Below are positions 34,959 through 47,290 of a stretch of DNA of 64,000 bases, in pieces. The notes under the pieces are model-generated. The model was not told where the DNA came from. It saw only the letters and a list, made by a program, of their open reading frames with translations, and searched no databases. The stretch's first letter is position 1. Every line of letters begins with the position of its first letter. Origin of the DNA: Carallia brachiata (lineage: Eukaryota; Streptophyta; Magnoliopsida; Malpighiales; Rhizophoraceae); contig JADCRB010000016.1 of the NCBI GenBank assembly GCA_021464245.1, positions 878,348 to 942,347 of the forward strand. The letters are read 5' to 3'. Made by a program: the position numbers and the translations under genes.

Positions 34959-36340
34959 GAATTGGAAATCTGAGAGGACTTTCTTTGGACAAATTGAGAG
35001 TCAAAAAATTGTAATGAAATGATATGAAAATGTAAACTTACAGATTTGAAGGGATTAATTACTTTACTGGTCAGCGAAAGGGAAGTAAAGTTCTGTTATT
35101 GGTGTCGCTTTGCGCTGAAAGAACACGCGCACCTACAAGGTTGAAAGACCTCCCTGAATCACATAAATTGCCGAATCTAACCTTGTCTGCCTCCAAGTAC
35201 AACAAATAATAATAAAAAAAATTAATCTCGATAAATTTATCTCAAATTTTATTTCAGATAAATTTATTTCTAATATTTTAAAATAAATATTTTTAAAATA
35301 TAAAAATAATAAGTATTTTAAAAATATTAATTTTTATTTTAAAAATATTAATCATAATTTTAATCAAAATAAAATTTAAAATAAATTCACTCAAAAGATA
35401 TATAGTTGCTCGTAATAATAATGTTAAGTTTATTATGCGTGCTGGATTTGTTAAAGACTACCTGAACTTAGTCCCTTTTTTTATTTTTTATTTTTTATTT
35501 TTTAAGGAGACCTAATCGTCGTCGCTATTAAATAAGTTAGTTTTTTTTTTTTTTAATAGATTTTATACCTTTTTAAGTTAAAACTTAAAATTTTTAAGAT
35601 ATAAATATAAATTTTTACTACCTGCAAACGACCTTAATCATATTCTTGCAAGTGCGAGTGTTACGTGCATATGGTTAGGATTAAAATTTTGAAGTGCTTA
35701 TCAATCTCTCTCTAAATTACTGGAAAAAAAATATATTTTGTAGTTAGTGAGATAAATATTCGTTAATGTATGTTTAAGTTTTATGTGTAGAGAAAAATGT
35801 ATGTAACCACTGATTTTAGGTAGAAACTTCTCGCTAAATAAAGTTGAATCACAATATCAACAAGTAAAACTAATCTTAAATTCACACCATGCGAGAGTTT
35901 ATCATTTTTTTAGGAGTGCATTTTTTCTTATGTTTTATTTAAAAGAGAAAACAAAAATAGACTTAAACTTTGCGTGTTATTTTTTTCAAAAAATTAAAAA
36001 AAAAAATTTTCCTCTCTAAGAAAACAAAAGAAGGAATTTAGAGTAGTTAATTTTTTCATACTTTTTTATTTTATTTTGCTAATTATACGTATTCGTGTTG
36101 TGTGGGTTTTAAATGTTTGTAAATCATTTTTAACATAAATTGATTAAATTATAATACATGTTAGAACATAATTGAGTAAATTGAGTTTTTTTTTTTTCAA
36201 TTGTCACTATAAATAATATGATAATATTTTAAGACAATTCAAATTTATTAATATTTATAGATTTAGACTTAATTTCATAAAATTTTTAAAAGTTTTGGCT
36301 ATTCCTTCCAATTAAAAGGGACTCAGTCTGTGAATCAACA
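34959..36340. other. promoter side of the proline-rich gene and AT-rich spacer
   Basis: The first 200 bases should hold the promoter and 5' UTR of the minus-strand gene. Beyond about 35200 the sequence is AT-rich, with T runs and no recognisable gene. Confidence 0.4.
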
Positions 36341-36351
36341 ATATAATTAGA

Positions 36352-36388
<37 letters not shown>

Positions 36389-36389
36389 T
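36352..36389. repeat. (AAT)n microsatellite
   Basis: About 12 AAT units in non-coding DNA. Confidence 0.9.
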
Positions 36390-36679
36390 ACAATTTCAAA
36401 TTTTTTTTACGTTTATTTCATATATGAAATTTTTGATAATGATTAATTGACTAGATAGAATTCTATCAATTAAAATTTTTCTTTTAAATTGTACCATGTT
36501 GGTATTTTAAAGTTGAAATGCCTGAATTGAAGTCAATGAATGAAATTGAAATTAAGTAGTGCACTAAATTTAGGTTTTCAACTATGATTATTGTTCAAAT
36601 TAATATGACAGTCTTCTAATATTGCAAAAACTCAGGAAGAGATAACTATGTGTATATTAATATTGTCAAAACTAAGAGA

Positions 36680-38740
36680 AAGTCAATTATTCTCACCAAT
36701 CCTTTAAGTTAAAATTGCTTATGAGGGAGCATTTTCTTAATTTTAAAAGTATTAGAACACTCTAATGTATTTTAAAATTATCTTTTTCTATTCAATCTCA
36801 ATTCCATTCACTTACTCCAACTCAAGCATGTTAACTTTAAAACACTTAAATGGTACATTTCAAAAAGAAGTCCTTAGTCAATCAGAATTCTATCTAACAA
36901 TTAATTATTATCGAAAATTTTGTATAATGAAACAAACATAAAAAAATTGAAAATTATATGTTGTTGTTATTCTTAATTATTCATTTTATTTCAATAAGAC
37001 TTCATATTAATTTCGAACTTTTGCTAAATTGCAATGAAATTCTATTAACATTAATAAATTTAGTTTTCTTAGAAAATATTCATTTTTCATTTTAAAAATT
37101 GTAATTAAAGACACAGTTTACTCAATTATAATCTAAAAATTGTAGAAAACTTTTTATATTAACCGCAGGAAGGTTAGAGGAAATTCATCCTTAATTCACT
37201 CTTCCTATTAATTAAAATTTTCTTTTTTCAAGATTAATATTAAATTTTATCTGTTAATCTTCAAAAAAAAAAAAAACAAGTTCACATATTTTTACTAATT
37301 TAGAGCAACATTTAAAACGTAATAAATTTGTCACAATTGAATTATTTTATAAAAAATTTATTACAATGTCAATTGATACTAATGGAATTCATTACTATGC
37401 ATATGTTGCACATTTACATGTAAAAAATTGATTGCGAGATTCGATTATTTAGATTTTGAGTACCTCGAGTTACAGATTCATTGAATTTTGATTATAGTAG
37501 GTCTCGAGCAATTCAAATTTTTTAGTATTTTGGATTTTAGATTCATCGAGTTAGATATTAAATTCATTTTTAATCTTATCTTATCATTAATAGTTTAATT
37601 GGAAATTTCTCCCAACTTTCCACTATTTGAAGTTAATTCTTAATGAGTTAAGGTTTTACTTATATTACAAATATTTTATTACCTTATTATTATAACGTGC
37701 ATCTTTGAACGTTGACATGTTATATTATTTCCAAAATTAATGTTTTAATAGTTCACTTTTTTCTGTTGAATTAAAAATGGTCAATAAATCTTAATTAGAT
37801 AGTTTAATTAGAAAACTTCTCTTGTGGACGGGAAGGTCAGAGGAAATTCCTCCTTAATTCACCTTTCCCATTAATCAAAATTTCTAATTTTCAAAATTAA
37901 TATTAAATTTTATAGCTTAATATAAAAAAGAAAACCAAATATGCAAATTTTTACAAATATAAAATAGCTTTTTAAAAGTAACAAAGATGTCACAGTTGAA
38001 TTATTTAGTAGCAAATTTAGTATACCATCAATTAATACTAACAAAATTTGTTAATATACACATATGACATATTTATGTGCAAAAAATTGATCGCAAAATT
38101 CAATTATTTGTATTTGAGGACCTCAAGTTGCAAATTCATTGAGTTTCAATTTTATTGAATCTCATGAGATCCGATTTTTTTTTTCAGTCTTTGGGTTTTA
38201 GATTCATCGAGATTAATCGTTTTGACATGATTTATTTATATTCATATCTTATCATCAATAGATTAATTGGAAATTTCTTCCAACTTTCCCTTATTTGTAA
38301 TTAATTTCGATGAGACAAAGATTTTATTTATATTACAAAACTTTTATTTCCTTATTAGTATAATTTCCAAAGTGGAACATTGACCTAGTATATTAATTTC
38401 CAAAATTAATATGTTGATAAATCACTTTCTTCTATTATATAAAAAATGGTCAATTAATCTTAATTAGGTAGTTTAATTAGAACTTTCCTTATTAACAAGA
38501 AGGACAGATGAAATTCCTTAATTCACTCATATTAATCAAAATTTCTAATTTTCTAGATTAACGTTAAATTTTATCTATTAATATCCAAAAAAAAACGAAA
38601 TTTGCGTATTTTCTCAAACCTAAAACATTTAAAAAAATAGAAAATTTTGTAACAGTTGAACTATTTTGTATCAAATTTATCACACCATCAATTGATACTA
38701 ACAAAGTTTATTAGTATGCATATTTTGCACATTTAACCAT
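36680..38740. repeat. decayed tandem array, unit about 660 bp, three partial copies
   Basis: The block AAAAAATTGATYGCRARATTC begins units at about 37420 and 38085. Each unit later contains TTAATTGGAAATTTCT, TTGACNTRNTATATTA, AAAATGGTCAATNAATCTTA, GTTTAATTAGAA and GAAATTCCT(CC)TTAATTCA. The unit to the left (36680-37420) shares the second half. The copies differ by many substitutions and indels. Related sequence recurs at 41900-42150. Confidence 0.7.
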
Positions 38741-40700
38741 GTGGCATGTCATTTATCATTTATCATTTAAAATTAATCTAAATAAAATTAATCTAAATAA
38801 AAAAATTATTAAAAAATTTCCCTCATTTTCTTTCTCTCTCCTCTCTCCTTCTCCCTCCTCCACAACTTCGTTTAAGCCTACTAAAAATCTTAGATCTAAA
38901 ATTGAAACCCAGCACCTATAAATAAATATATACACACATGATTATTCGTTGTTATTGTTTGTGTATGGTTGTTGAAATTTAAGTAACAACCAAATAGATT
39001 AGTCAAACAAATGTAAATCGATGTGACCAGAATTATAGTCCCAAAAAGATGCTAAGTAAGATAGAGGAAGCCAAGAGGGCTTCTGAACTTTTCATTTATT
39101 ATTTGTTGATCTGTTAAATTAAACATTTAGAAAATCGATGTGATTTTTCTCATGTAATTCCAATTACAAAAATATTTAGCTAAAGAAAATTAGGTTTTGA
39201 AAGTTTAAGAGTCAAGACTTTTTCATTCAATTTCTAAACCGTATAATTGGCATTCATTGTTGGGTAAGAACAAAAGCCACACATTAAATATACGATTAAA
39301 TTCTTTTGAATATTATTTTCTTAAATGAGAAGAGAAATTTTAAAAGTTAGGAAACAAATAGATGTTTATAATAAGAGAAATTTTGGAAGTGAGTTAAATA
39401 TTTTTTGGTGCTAAACTCCAGTATTCGGAAACTGCAATAAATCTTAACTAATCTGGTTCAAGCCGAAAAGATCTATTAAGGACAAAATTCTGCTAACGCT
39501 CATTTCTCCATACATAATGATCGAGCCAAAAGTGAGCTAAATTTGAAAATACATTTTCAGTCAAATTTTTAATCGTATGATTGTCATTCAATTTAAGAGA
39601 TGAAGAACAAAGCCCCGAATTAAACAGACGATAATATTCTCTGATTATTATTTCGTTAAATAAGTAGAGGAATTGTAAAATTTAGGAAACTAATAAATCT
39701 CCATAATAGATGTCCAAAATAAGAGAAATAAAGTAAAATCATTAAATTTTCAACAAGAGAAAACATTAAAAAAACAACTTAAAATACATATTAGGTATGT
39801 CATGTTTGTCATAGAATTAGCAATATTATATAGATCTTTCGTTTGCTTTACCCTCGCGCATAATCTGCTTTAATTATGCGATGAAAGTAAAAAAAATAGT
39901 AAAGCAAGAATATAATTTTTACATTTAATTACAATGATATTCTTTTGTATCCATTTATGCAGAACATTATTAACAAAATAGATTCTCATATGGTAAATAA
40001 CTTATTTGATTACAAAGCGATGCCCGTTATATGTGGTCATTATCCATACTAAGTATTCACAAGAATTATGGTAAACAGATGATCCACTAAGTGATGCTCT
40101 TTTATTTTGTTTTCTTTTACTCTTTTAAATTTTTTGTTCAATTGTTTATTTTGCTTTGGGGTTCTTTAATCACTTCAAGTATTAGTTCCTACGCTGTTGA
40201 AGAGCTTATTTCTTAGCGTGTGTTTTTTTTGTGCGATAAAAATGAAAAAAAAAATATAATTATTATTATATATTTTTTTTTCTTCTCACTTTTTATATTA
40301 TTTCAAATAATTTTATTTTCTCTCTATTATTTTTCTCACAAATTACTATTTACTTTTTTTTTACTATACTTTCTTTCTCTTTATTTTTCTATTACTTCAA
40401 ATAATTTTATTTTCTCTCACAAATTATTATTTATTTTTTTTACTAAATTTCTATTTTCTTTACTTTCTCTACTACTTCAAACAACTTTATTTCTTTTTTT
40501 TTTTCTCTTTCTTCCTCCACCTTTATGCTCACTCCAAACATTAGGCTGTTCAAACAAATTTCTGGGTCCCAAGCGATACACGTGGCACGGGTGATGCAAA
40601 AAATTATTTACGGAGGTCTAAGCCAGCTACGGCAGAAACGAGTGCTGCCACATGGTACGTTATGATTTTGAGTTATTCGAAGAACTGGCTGGAAGCAATC
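38740..40700. other. gene-free stretch with pyrimidine-rich tracts
   Basis: There are CT-rich tracts at 38820-38870 and 40270-40530. The 40220-40594 forward frame is simply a translation of such a tract. No gene is seen. Confidence 0.5.
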
Positions 40701-40710
40701 ATGATTAAGA

Positions 40711-42760
40711 ATAAGAAAATCCCAAAGGACAATAGCGAGTCGATAAATAAACCTGCAACAAACATCGGGATATTTATTTTATAAGATCAAAATTTTTATA
40801 ATTTTTTATATGTAAATTTTAAATTTTTTTAAAATTTTATTTAATTTTTAAAATTTTTAATTTAATACTAAATTAGTGTATTTATTAACAGAAAGTGATT
40901 AATTTATTAAAAAAATAATTTTAACCTTATAAAAATTATTTTAAAAAAAGTTAAATATACTAATTAAAAATTTTTTTCATCAAAAAATATGTATTTTACA
41001 TATTTAATTCGTATATTTATTAATTAAAAAAAATATTTTATGTGCACATTTATTAATAAAAAAATATTTAATTCATTTATTTAATTTTTTTTAATAATTT
41101 TCATTAATTTAAACTCATTTATTAATAAATTGACCACTTTTCGTAAATGAAATAATTAATTTAATAAAAAATTAAAAAATTTAGAATTCAAATGAAATAT
41201 CAAAAAAGTTTAGAACTTATATAAAAAAAATACAAAAATTGAGGATCAAAAAAATTAGATATCCCAACAAACATCTAAGAAAAATGGCTTTGTGTCAACA
41301 TCAATGTGATTTTCGCCTGATTGGTAATTGCAGTCCACCATTCTTTTGAACATGCAAAAGATGGGGTTTTTGGGAGTGTTAAAACAAACATGAATTTTTT
41401 TAACATAAACTAAAATAAAGCGATCTACTTGGTGAAAAAGTTGAAGAGACTTAAGAAGAAAAAAACTTAGGTGCTTACATACCTTAAAAAGAAGATGTAA
41501 TCTGATAAGTCATCGATATGATGTTATAGCATCATTAGTTTCTTCATTGAGGAGTGTCTCCCTCTTCATCCACATCTCAACCACCACCATGAACACTGAA
41601 TTTACAAGGGTTGCCGCTTTGCGTGGTTGACAACAACTACAGTTTGGACAATTCTAAGACAGGACATTAGGATATATTTATATAAATAGTGAGAGATAAA
41701 TCCTAGCACAAAATCTAGGGTTTGGGAGTTAGGTTTGGAAATAGGTTATTCTTCACAAAAGGGTGGCAAACAAGTGGATCGGGTTTGATTTGAAACAGGT
41801 TGTTTTAAATTATTGAGTCATTCAAAGTTTGAGTATTTCAAGTTCTAGATTCTTTAAGTTTCAATTTTATTGTGTCTTGAATGATTTGATTTTTGAGTGT
41901 TTTGTGTTTCTAATTCATTGTGATTGATCATTTTGATATGCTTTATAATCATATCCATCAATAGTGTAATTGAGAATTTTCTCTCAGTGTCTTCTTATAT
42001 GTAAAAAAAAAATCCTAATGAGTTGACAAAGATCCTATTTATATCATAATTTGATGTTTGAAATTCAAAATATTTCACTTTCTTATGTTTTATAGAATGA
42101 CCCATCAATCTTTATTGATGAGTTTAATTAGAAAACTTTCTTTATTAACATGAAGTTAAGAGAAAAAACAAAGGTGGATGTGTTGGAAAATTCCTCAGGA
42201 CAATAGGGAGTCGATCAAAAAAACCTGCCTCAAACATTTAAAAAAATGGCTTTGTGTCAATATCAATAAAATTTTTGCTTGATTGGTAAATGAAGTCCAC
42301 CAATCATTTGAACATGCAAAAGATGGGGTTTAGGCGGTGTTCAAAAACCATAAATTTTTTTTAACATAAACTCAAATAAAACATGTCTACTTGATGAAGA
42401 AATTGAAGAAACTCAAAAAAAAAAAAAAAAAGCATACAAACCTTAAAAAATGATGGAATCTGGTAAATCGTTGATATGATTTTATAGCTTCATCAATTTT
42501 GTCTCTGGTAATTATCTCCTTCTTCATCCACATCTAAGTTACCGCCATAAACGCCGACTTTAAAAGGGTTGTAGTTTTGCTTAGTCAACAACAACTACAG
42601 TTCAGAGCTTGGATAATTAAGGGATATGACATAATGATATATTTATAGGTAGAGTAAGACAAAATCTAACATACAATCCGGAGTCAGGTTTGGAAAGAGG
42701 CATTATTAACTAGCGGTGGCAAATGGGTTCGATTGAGCCTTATTAGAATCAGATTGTTTT
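40711..42760. repeat. tandem duplication, two copies of a non-coding unit
   Basis: Copy A begins with CCCAAAGGACAATAGCGAGT at about 40720 and copy B with CCTCAGGACAATAGGGAGTC at about 42192. Both continue through AATGGCTTTGTGTCAAYATC, GAACATGCAAAAGATGGGGT, TCTTCATCCACATCT and CAACAACTACAGTT. Copy A carries an extra 499-bp transposon (40767-41265) that copy B lacks. Confidence 0.8.
40767..41265. mobile_element. Mutator-like MITE with a perfect 10-bp target duplication
   Basis: The duplication AACAAACATC occurs at 40757-40766 and 41266-41275. The ends are inverted: GGGATATTTATTTTATAAGA on the left and, reverse-complemented, GGGATATCTAATTTTTTTGA on the right. The inside is very AT-rich and non-coding. 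The paralogous position near 42222-42232 (CTGCCTCAAACATTTAA) has no insert, which proves the borders and places the insertion after the tandem duplication. Confidence 0.85.
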
Positions 42761-43128
42761 GGGATTTCAAATCGTTCAGATTTTGAGTATTTCAGGTTAG
42801 AGGCTCATTGAATTTTGATTTTTAAAAGTCTTGAGTCATATCAAGTACTTTAAGTTTTAAAGATATTATATTTTCGATTTATCAAGTTTCAGTTAATTCA
42901 AATATTTCAATTTTCAGGTCATCAAGTATTATGTTCATTAAGTCTCATATAAATTCGATTTCGAGTTTATCAGATTTCAAATATATTAATTTTTTGGTCC
43001 CTCAAGTTTTAGACTCTAGTTATTTGAATTTTATGTTTTATGAATTCAGGTTCTAGATTAATTAAGTTCTAAGTTAATAGAATTTTGGATAAGAGATAGG
43101 AGATGAATCTGTTTTTACCACCTCTATT
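42713..43128. mobile_element. probable hAT-like MITE
   Basis: The left end TAGCGGTGGCAAATGGG pairs with the right end, whose reverse complement is TAGAGGTGGTAAAAACAG. The flanking 8-mers TTATTAAC and TTGTTATC agree at six positions. The inside repeats TTCAAGT/TTTTGAGT motifs. A related GGGTGGCAAACAAG stretch opens at about 41761 in the other tandem copy. Confidence 0.5.
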
Positions 43129-43129
43129 G

Positions 43130-44345
43130 TTATCATTTATGAAAAGTAACATACACATCTATCTATTTGAACATATTTTATACAATATTCTATCTCTAAT
43201 CCTGTTATTCAAAGATTAATACAAAAGAGAATTCTCCTTTTAACTTTCTTTTATCTTTTGTCAGGTGAGTAAGAGATGGGTGATGAATTTTTTGTATCTT
43301 TCAATGATTATTTTGTCATGTTCGAATTTGAAATTCATTTTTGTTTCATAAATGAATGATTCCGAAATTAAGGCTCCAATATTTTGTTGTCATCTTATCA
43401 TTATAATATGTTTTACAATCTTACAGTCAGTGGTATATTTAAAAAGTTTAGAAAAAGTTTTTACTCATCTTCTCCTTATTTGTAACATAATTGTACTTCC
43501 CATTTTCTTGTTTTCGTTTGTTTTTTTTTTTAATCAAAGAAATTAAAAAACACATGTAGTTATTTGACAGTCTCGTAAAAAAAAATTGCGTTGAGTGCAC
43601 TGCACAGTAGGCTAAGCCCCTATACTAATCTCATAAAAAGAGTAAATTTCATAGTACTCAGCAAAACTCATCAAACTTTTCCATAATTTTATGAAATCAA
43701 ACGTACTTTTAATTCAACTCTCCATTCAGAGCATTTGAACTATTGTCGAGCAATGTTATCTGTAGTAATTTACCACTAAACTACGCCACTAGGTGGTTCC
43801 TTTTTCCATTTTTGTTTAAAGAGAAACCAAAATGATCTTATTATCCATTGTAATAAAAAAATAACGAAAATCAGTTTATTTCTTTTGCAATTACTGTATG
43901 ACCAACATTAAGAAAATATTAAAAAATAAATATTTAATTTCCTTTAATTCAGCTCTATGTGGCGCAAAATCTTAACTTCCTCTATGGTGGATATTCATGT
44001 GTCTTAATTATATCAATATACAGTATCATCGATGTTAACTTTATATTGGAATTAGACTCTTCAATTGGTGGGTCTGTCCCATCATAGGCACTTTCCCTGA
44101 TCTTCAAGCGAGAGAGCTTTTATAGAGAACGGCTCATTGGCAATAAACGGAAGAAATGATCAAAGAACATTCAATAAAAAATAAATCTAGCCCATCTTCC
44201 CTTTCTGTGTGAAAGGGAATTTCATTCCCTCCATTGCGAAAGCTAGCAAGGACGATGAATTTATATAGCCATTAGAAGCAGGCCTAGAAGATCTTGAAGC
44301 CAAAGAGTTTCACATGTCGAATAGCAAATTTTAGTTGACCTTACA
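43130..44345. other. gene-free stretch
   Basis: No coding sequence or repeat border is recognised. A TAATAAAAA-rich spacer and a possible leader-like GC patch near 44100-44300 could not be assigned. Confidence 0.4.
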
Positions 44346-44348
44346 AAG

Positions 44349-45442
44349 TAGACATGTCAATTTGGTCAGACGGTCTGTGAGTCGGCTCAATCTGGTGCGG
44401 CCGCATTATATAATATTAAGTTTTAGTCAGACACAATTAACTTTAAGCCTTAAGTTGGGCCAATATTTTCTTACCTTTGGACCGAGCTAAGCATGGCCGA
44501 TGATAGGGTAGGGGCTAAACACTGCCCGCACTCAAGCATGACACAAGCCTAGACACAGCTTAAGTACGGCCTATATAATTAAGCTCAGCACGATCCAAGC
44601 ACAAATCTTTTTAAAGGTGAGATTAAAATCAAGATGAAAATAAGTAGGTATAAAAATTTGAATTATGGTTCAAAAGAAAAAAAGTGTCAACTTTTTCTAC
44701 TAATCTAAAAGTAATAATTTATATATTTTCTCTATTTATAAATTTTATTTAACAGAATAAAATATATCACTATTTTATGAATTTTTTTTTATTTTCTCTT
44801 AAATCATAAATTACAAAAGTTAAACATTATATTTATAAGATATATTTATTTAAATTTTAAGGAAAAATTATATATAATATATTGATGCTTATTCAAACAG
44901 TTTCAATTTTTTTATTTATATTAAAATATTTTTATATTTTTTAAAAAAATTGAAATAAAATCAAAAAATGAAAATTACTTGTATAATGTGGCCATAAATT
45001 AGAGATAATATTTTTGCTTGTATTTAAAAAAAGGAATTATTAGCAACCATAAAAAAAAAAAAAAGCCGTGAGCGGCCTAGGCACGATTAAAAAGAAATTA
45101 TTACTTGTATAATATGCCGTAACTTGATTTAATCACAATTAATGGTCTAGACATATGACAGTTTAGACACGATTTAAAACTTAGGCATGACAAGGTAAGT
45201 GGTCCAAGCACGATACAGTGAGCGGCCCAAACTCAGCATGATAAGCTGTCCACATACGACACGATGAGCGACCTAAATAAAGCATGACATGAGTGCATAG
45301 TACTTGAGTTTAAGAGCCGTGTCAGGCTCATTGTCCAAATTTTAAAATATGACATAGTATGAAAGACAAATAAATCATGCCAGAATACGATACAAAATAA
45401 GTGAATTTTAAAAAAATTGAGCCGACCCATTTGACATGTCTA
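44349..45442. mobile_element. inverted-repeat transposon with TAGACATGTCAA ends
   Basis: The left end TAGACATGTCAATTTGGTC matches the reverse complement of the right end, TAGACATGTCAAATGGGTC. A further shared block, GTCGGCTCAAT, lies inside both ends. Internal GCGGCC and CAAGCACGAT motifs recur, as in compound subterminal arrays. The flanks show no clean duplication. It is non-coding, about 1.1 kb, probably hAT-related. Confidence 0.65.
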
Positions 45443-47065
45443 TTCAAATTCTAAAACCATTTTTCATTTGGTTATAGGAAAGTATGCGGAAATTTAATCG
45501 GCATGCTGTTATAAAGATGGTAACAAATCTAAATCCCTCAACTCTAAAAGTATTCTTGATTATTGAAACTCTCTTTCTTAATTGTTGGAATTTTAAGAGT
45601 CGACTAATTCTATTTCTTATTTCATTTTTGGAATTCTAAAGGGAAATGAAGGAGAGATAAAATTGGATGAGGAAGATGAAAAGAATGATTTGTTGAAATA
45701 AATTGAAAAGCATAGGAGGGAGAAAATTCATTAATAAGTATCCTTAATCTTTATATTCAAAAGTTAAATGAAAAATAAATAGTCAATTAATGGCTAGAGT
45801 AACAACCAATCAAGATGAGTAAGTTGGAAGTACAAAAGATAAACACTTCAAAATATTCCAAGATGATCAAAAAACTATCCCACACGAAAGTCTTTGTAAG
45901 AGGCTTAATATTATGCTCTCCTTAATTTTAATATGGACATATTCACATAAGATCTTATTAAATTATTTTCTTATGTTACCTTCTTTCCAACTACTTCCTG
46001 TCACACCATTGCTTCTTAATTTTTATATTATGGTTTCTTTGAATTTCCTGATTTTCACGTAATACCCAGCATACTAGTAAATATATAATCTATAAATTGA
46101 GTTATCAATATTTTATTTATCTTTCCTATAATACTTTTATACAAACGTTAGAAAAGTGAGAAAATTTTCTCAACGCTTTTCCAATATACGGGATAAGTTT
46201 TATAAAAGATTTAAACCTTTAATATCTTGTTAACCAAATGGAAATTGCATCAAATATGAAAATAAACCCCCAAAAAAATTACAGAAATACAGATGTATAC
46301 AGATGAGGTCAACAAAATATTTAATGGTTTGATCCAAACTAATCCACAAAAAGACACAGATAGAATAAAAAGTAAATATTTAAGACTTAAATAAAAAATT
46401 TAAAAGTTTTAAGCCTGAAATAAAAAAAAAATAAAAAAGTTTAGAAATTCTATGAGACTTATCCCTCCAATATACCATTGACATTATAAGATGAATCCGA
46501 GCAAACTTTTATTAACCAAACCACATAACTTTTAGCTAATGTTTTAGCTTATTTGCATCCCTAATTATAAAATGTTTCACGGGTATACATTCCCTGAACT
46601 CTCAATGTGAAACAGCTTTTTTTTTTTTTTTCCTTTGTCCATATTATGTTGGATTATTATTATTATTATATTTTTTTTTTACAAATTTCCGGTGCGTATA
46701 GAGCAGACGTTTGGCCGGTGACCCCGACTTAAGATGCCTCTAGTCCGTGTGAATACTAGCACGACACCCAACTACTACTCCAATTTAAGAAAAGTATTTT
46801 TGGTCGTTCTACGTTTTCCAGTAAGTAAATAAGACTGTACGCCGCCGTGTCTCCCAAAGTCTGAATTCATCCCATGCAGTGCTTACCATACTTATTTAGA
46901 GATTAAGCGATAAATGTCTCCTACATTGTTTATCCTTGTTAACACAGAAGTTCATGAAGAATTAAAGATGTTTTGTACCCAAAAAAGAAGTTGGGTATCA
47001 AAGAAATATCGGATGGTGATGATGCTAGCCCACTAGTATACAACAAGCCTCGTTTTTTTATTTTA

Positions 47066-47099
<34 letters not shown>

Positions 47100-47290
47100 G
47101 TACAAGAAGATTGAATTCCTCCAATTTTGAAAACCAAAAAAAAAAATGAAACAGAAAATAGAAGCATAAAGTAAACGGGAAGAGAATCAGACATCTCCCC
47201 CCCCCCCCCATCTTTTTTTCTTTTTTTTCGCCTTTTCAAACATTAAGGGTTTAATAATATGTTTACATTGAAATGCAGTTGAACTTACCA
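45443..47290. other. gene-free stretch downstream of the kinase gene
   Basis: No gene is seen. It includes T runs (46618-46631), an AT-rich spacer and low-complexity runs near the 3' end of the minus-strand kinase. Confidence 0.4.
47069..47100. repeat. (ATT)n microsatellite
   Basis: About ten ATT units. A run of C follows at about 47197-47209. Confidence 0.9.

Noticed and set aside
40220..40594. 124-codon hydrophobic forward frame
   Set aside because: It is a translation of a T/C-rich low-complexity tract; Phe/Leu/Ser content follows from base composition.
46680..46800. GC-richer patch suggesting an organelle DNA insertion or RNA gene
   Set aside because: I could not match it to a plastid or mitochondrial gene or fold it into a tRNA by eye, so no call is made.
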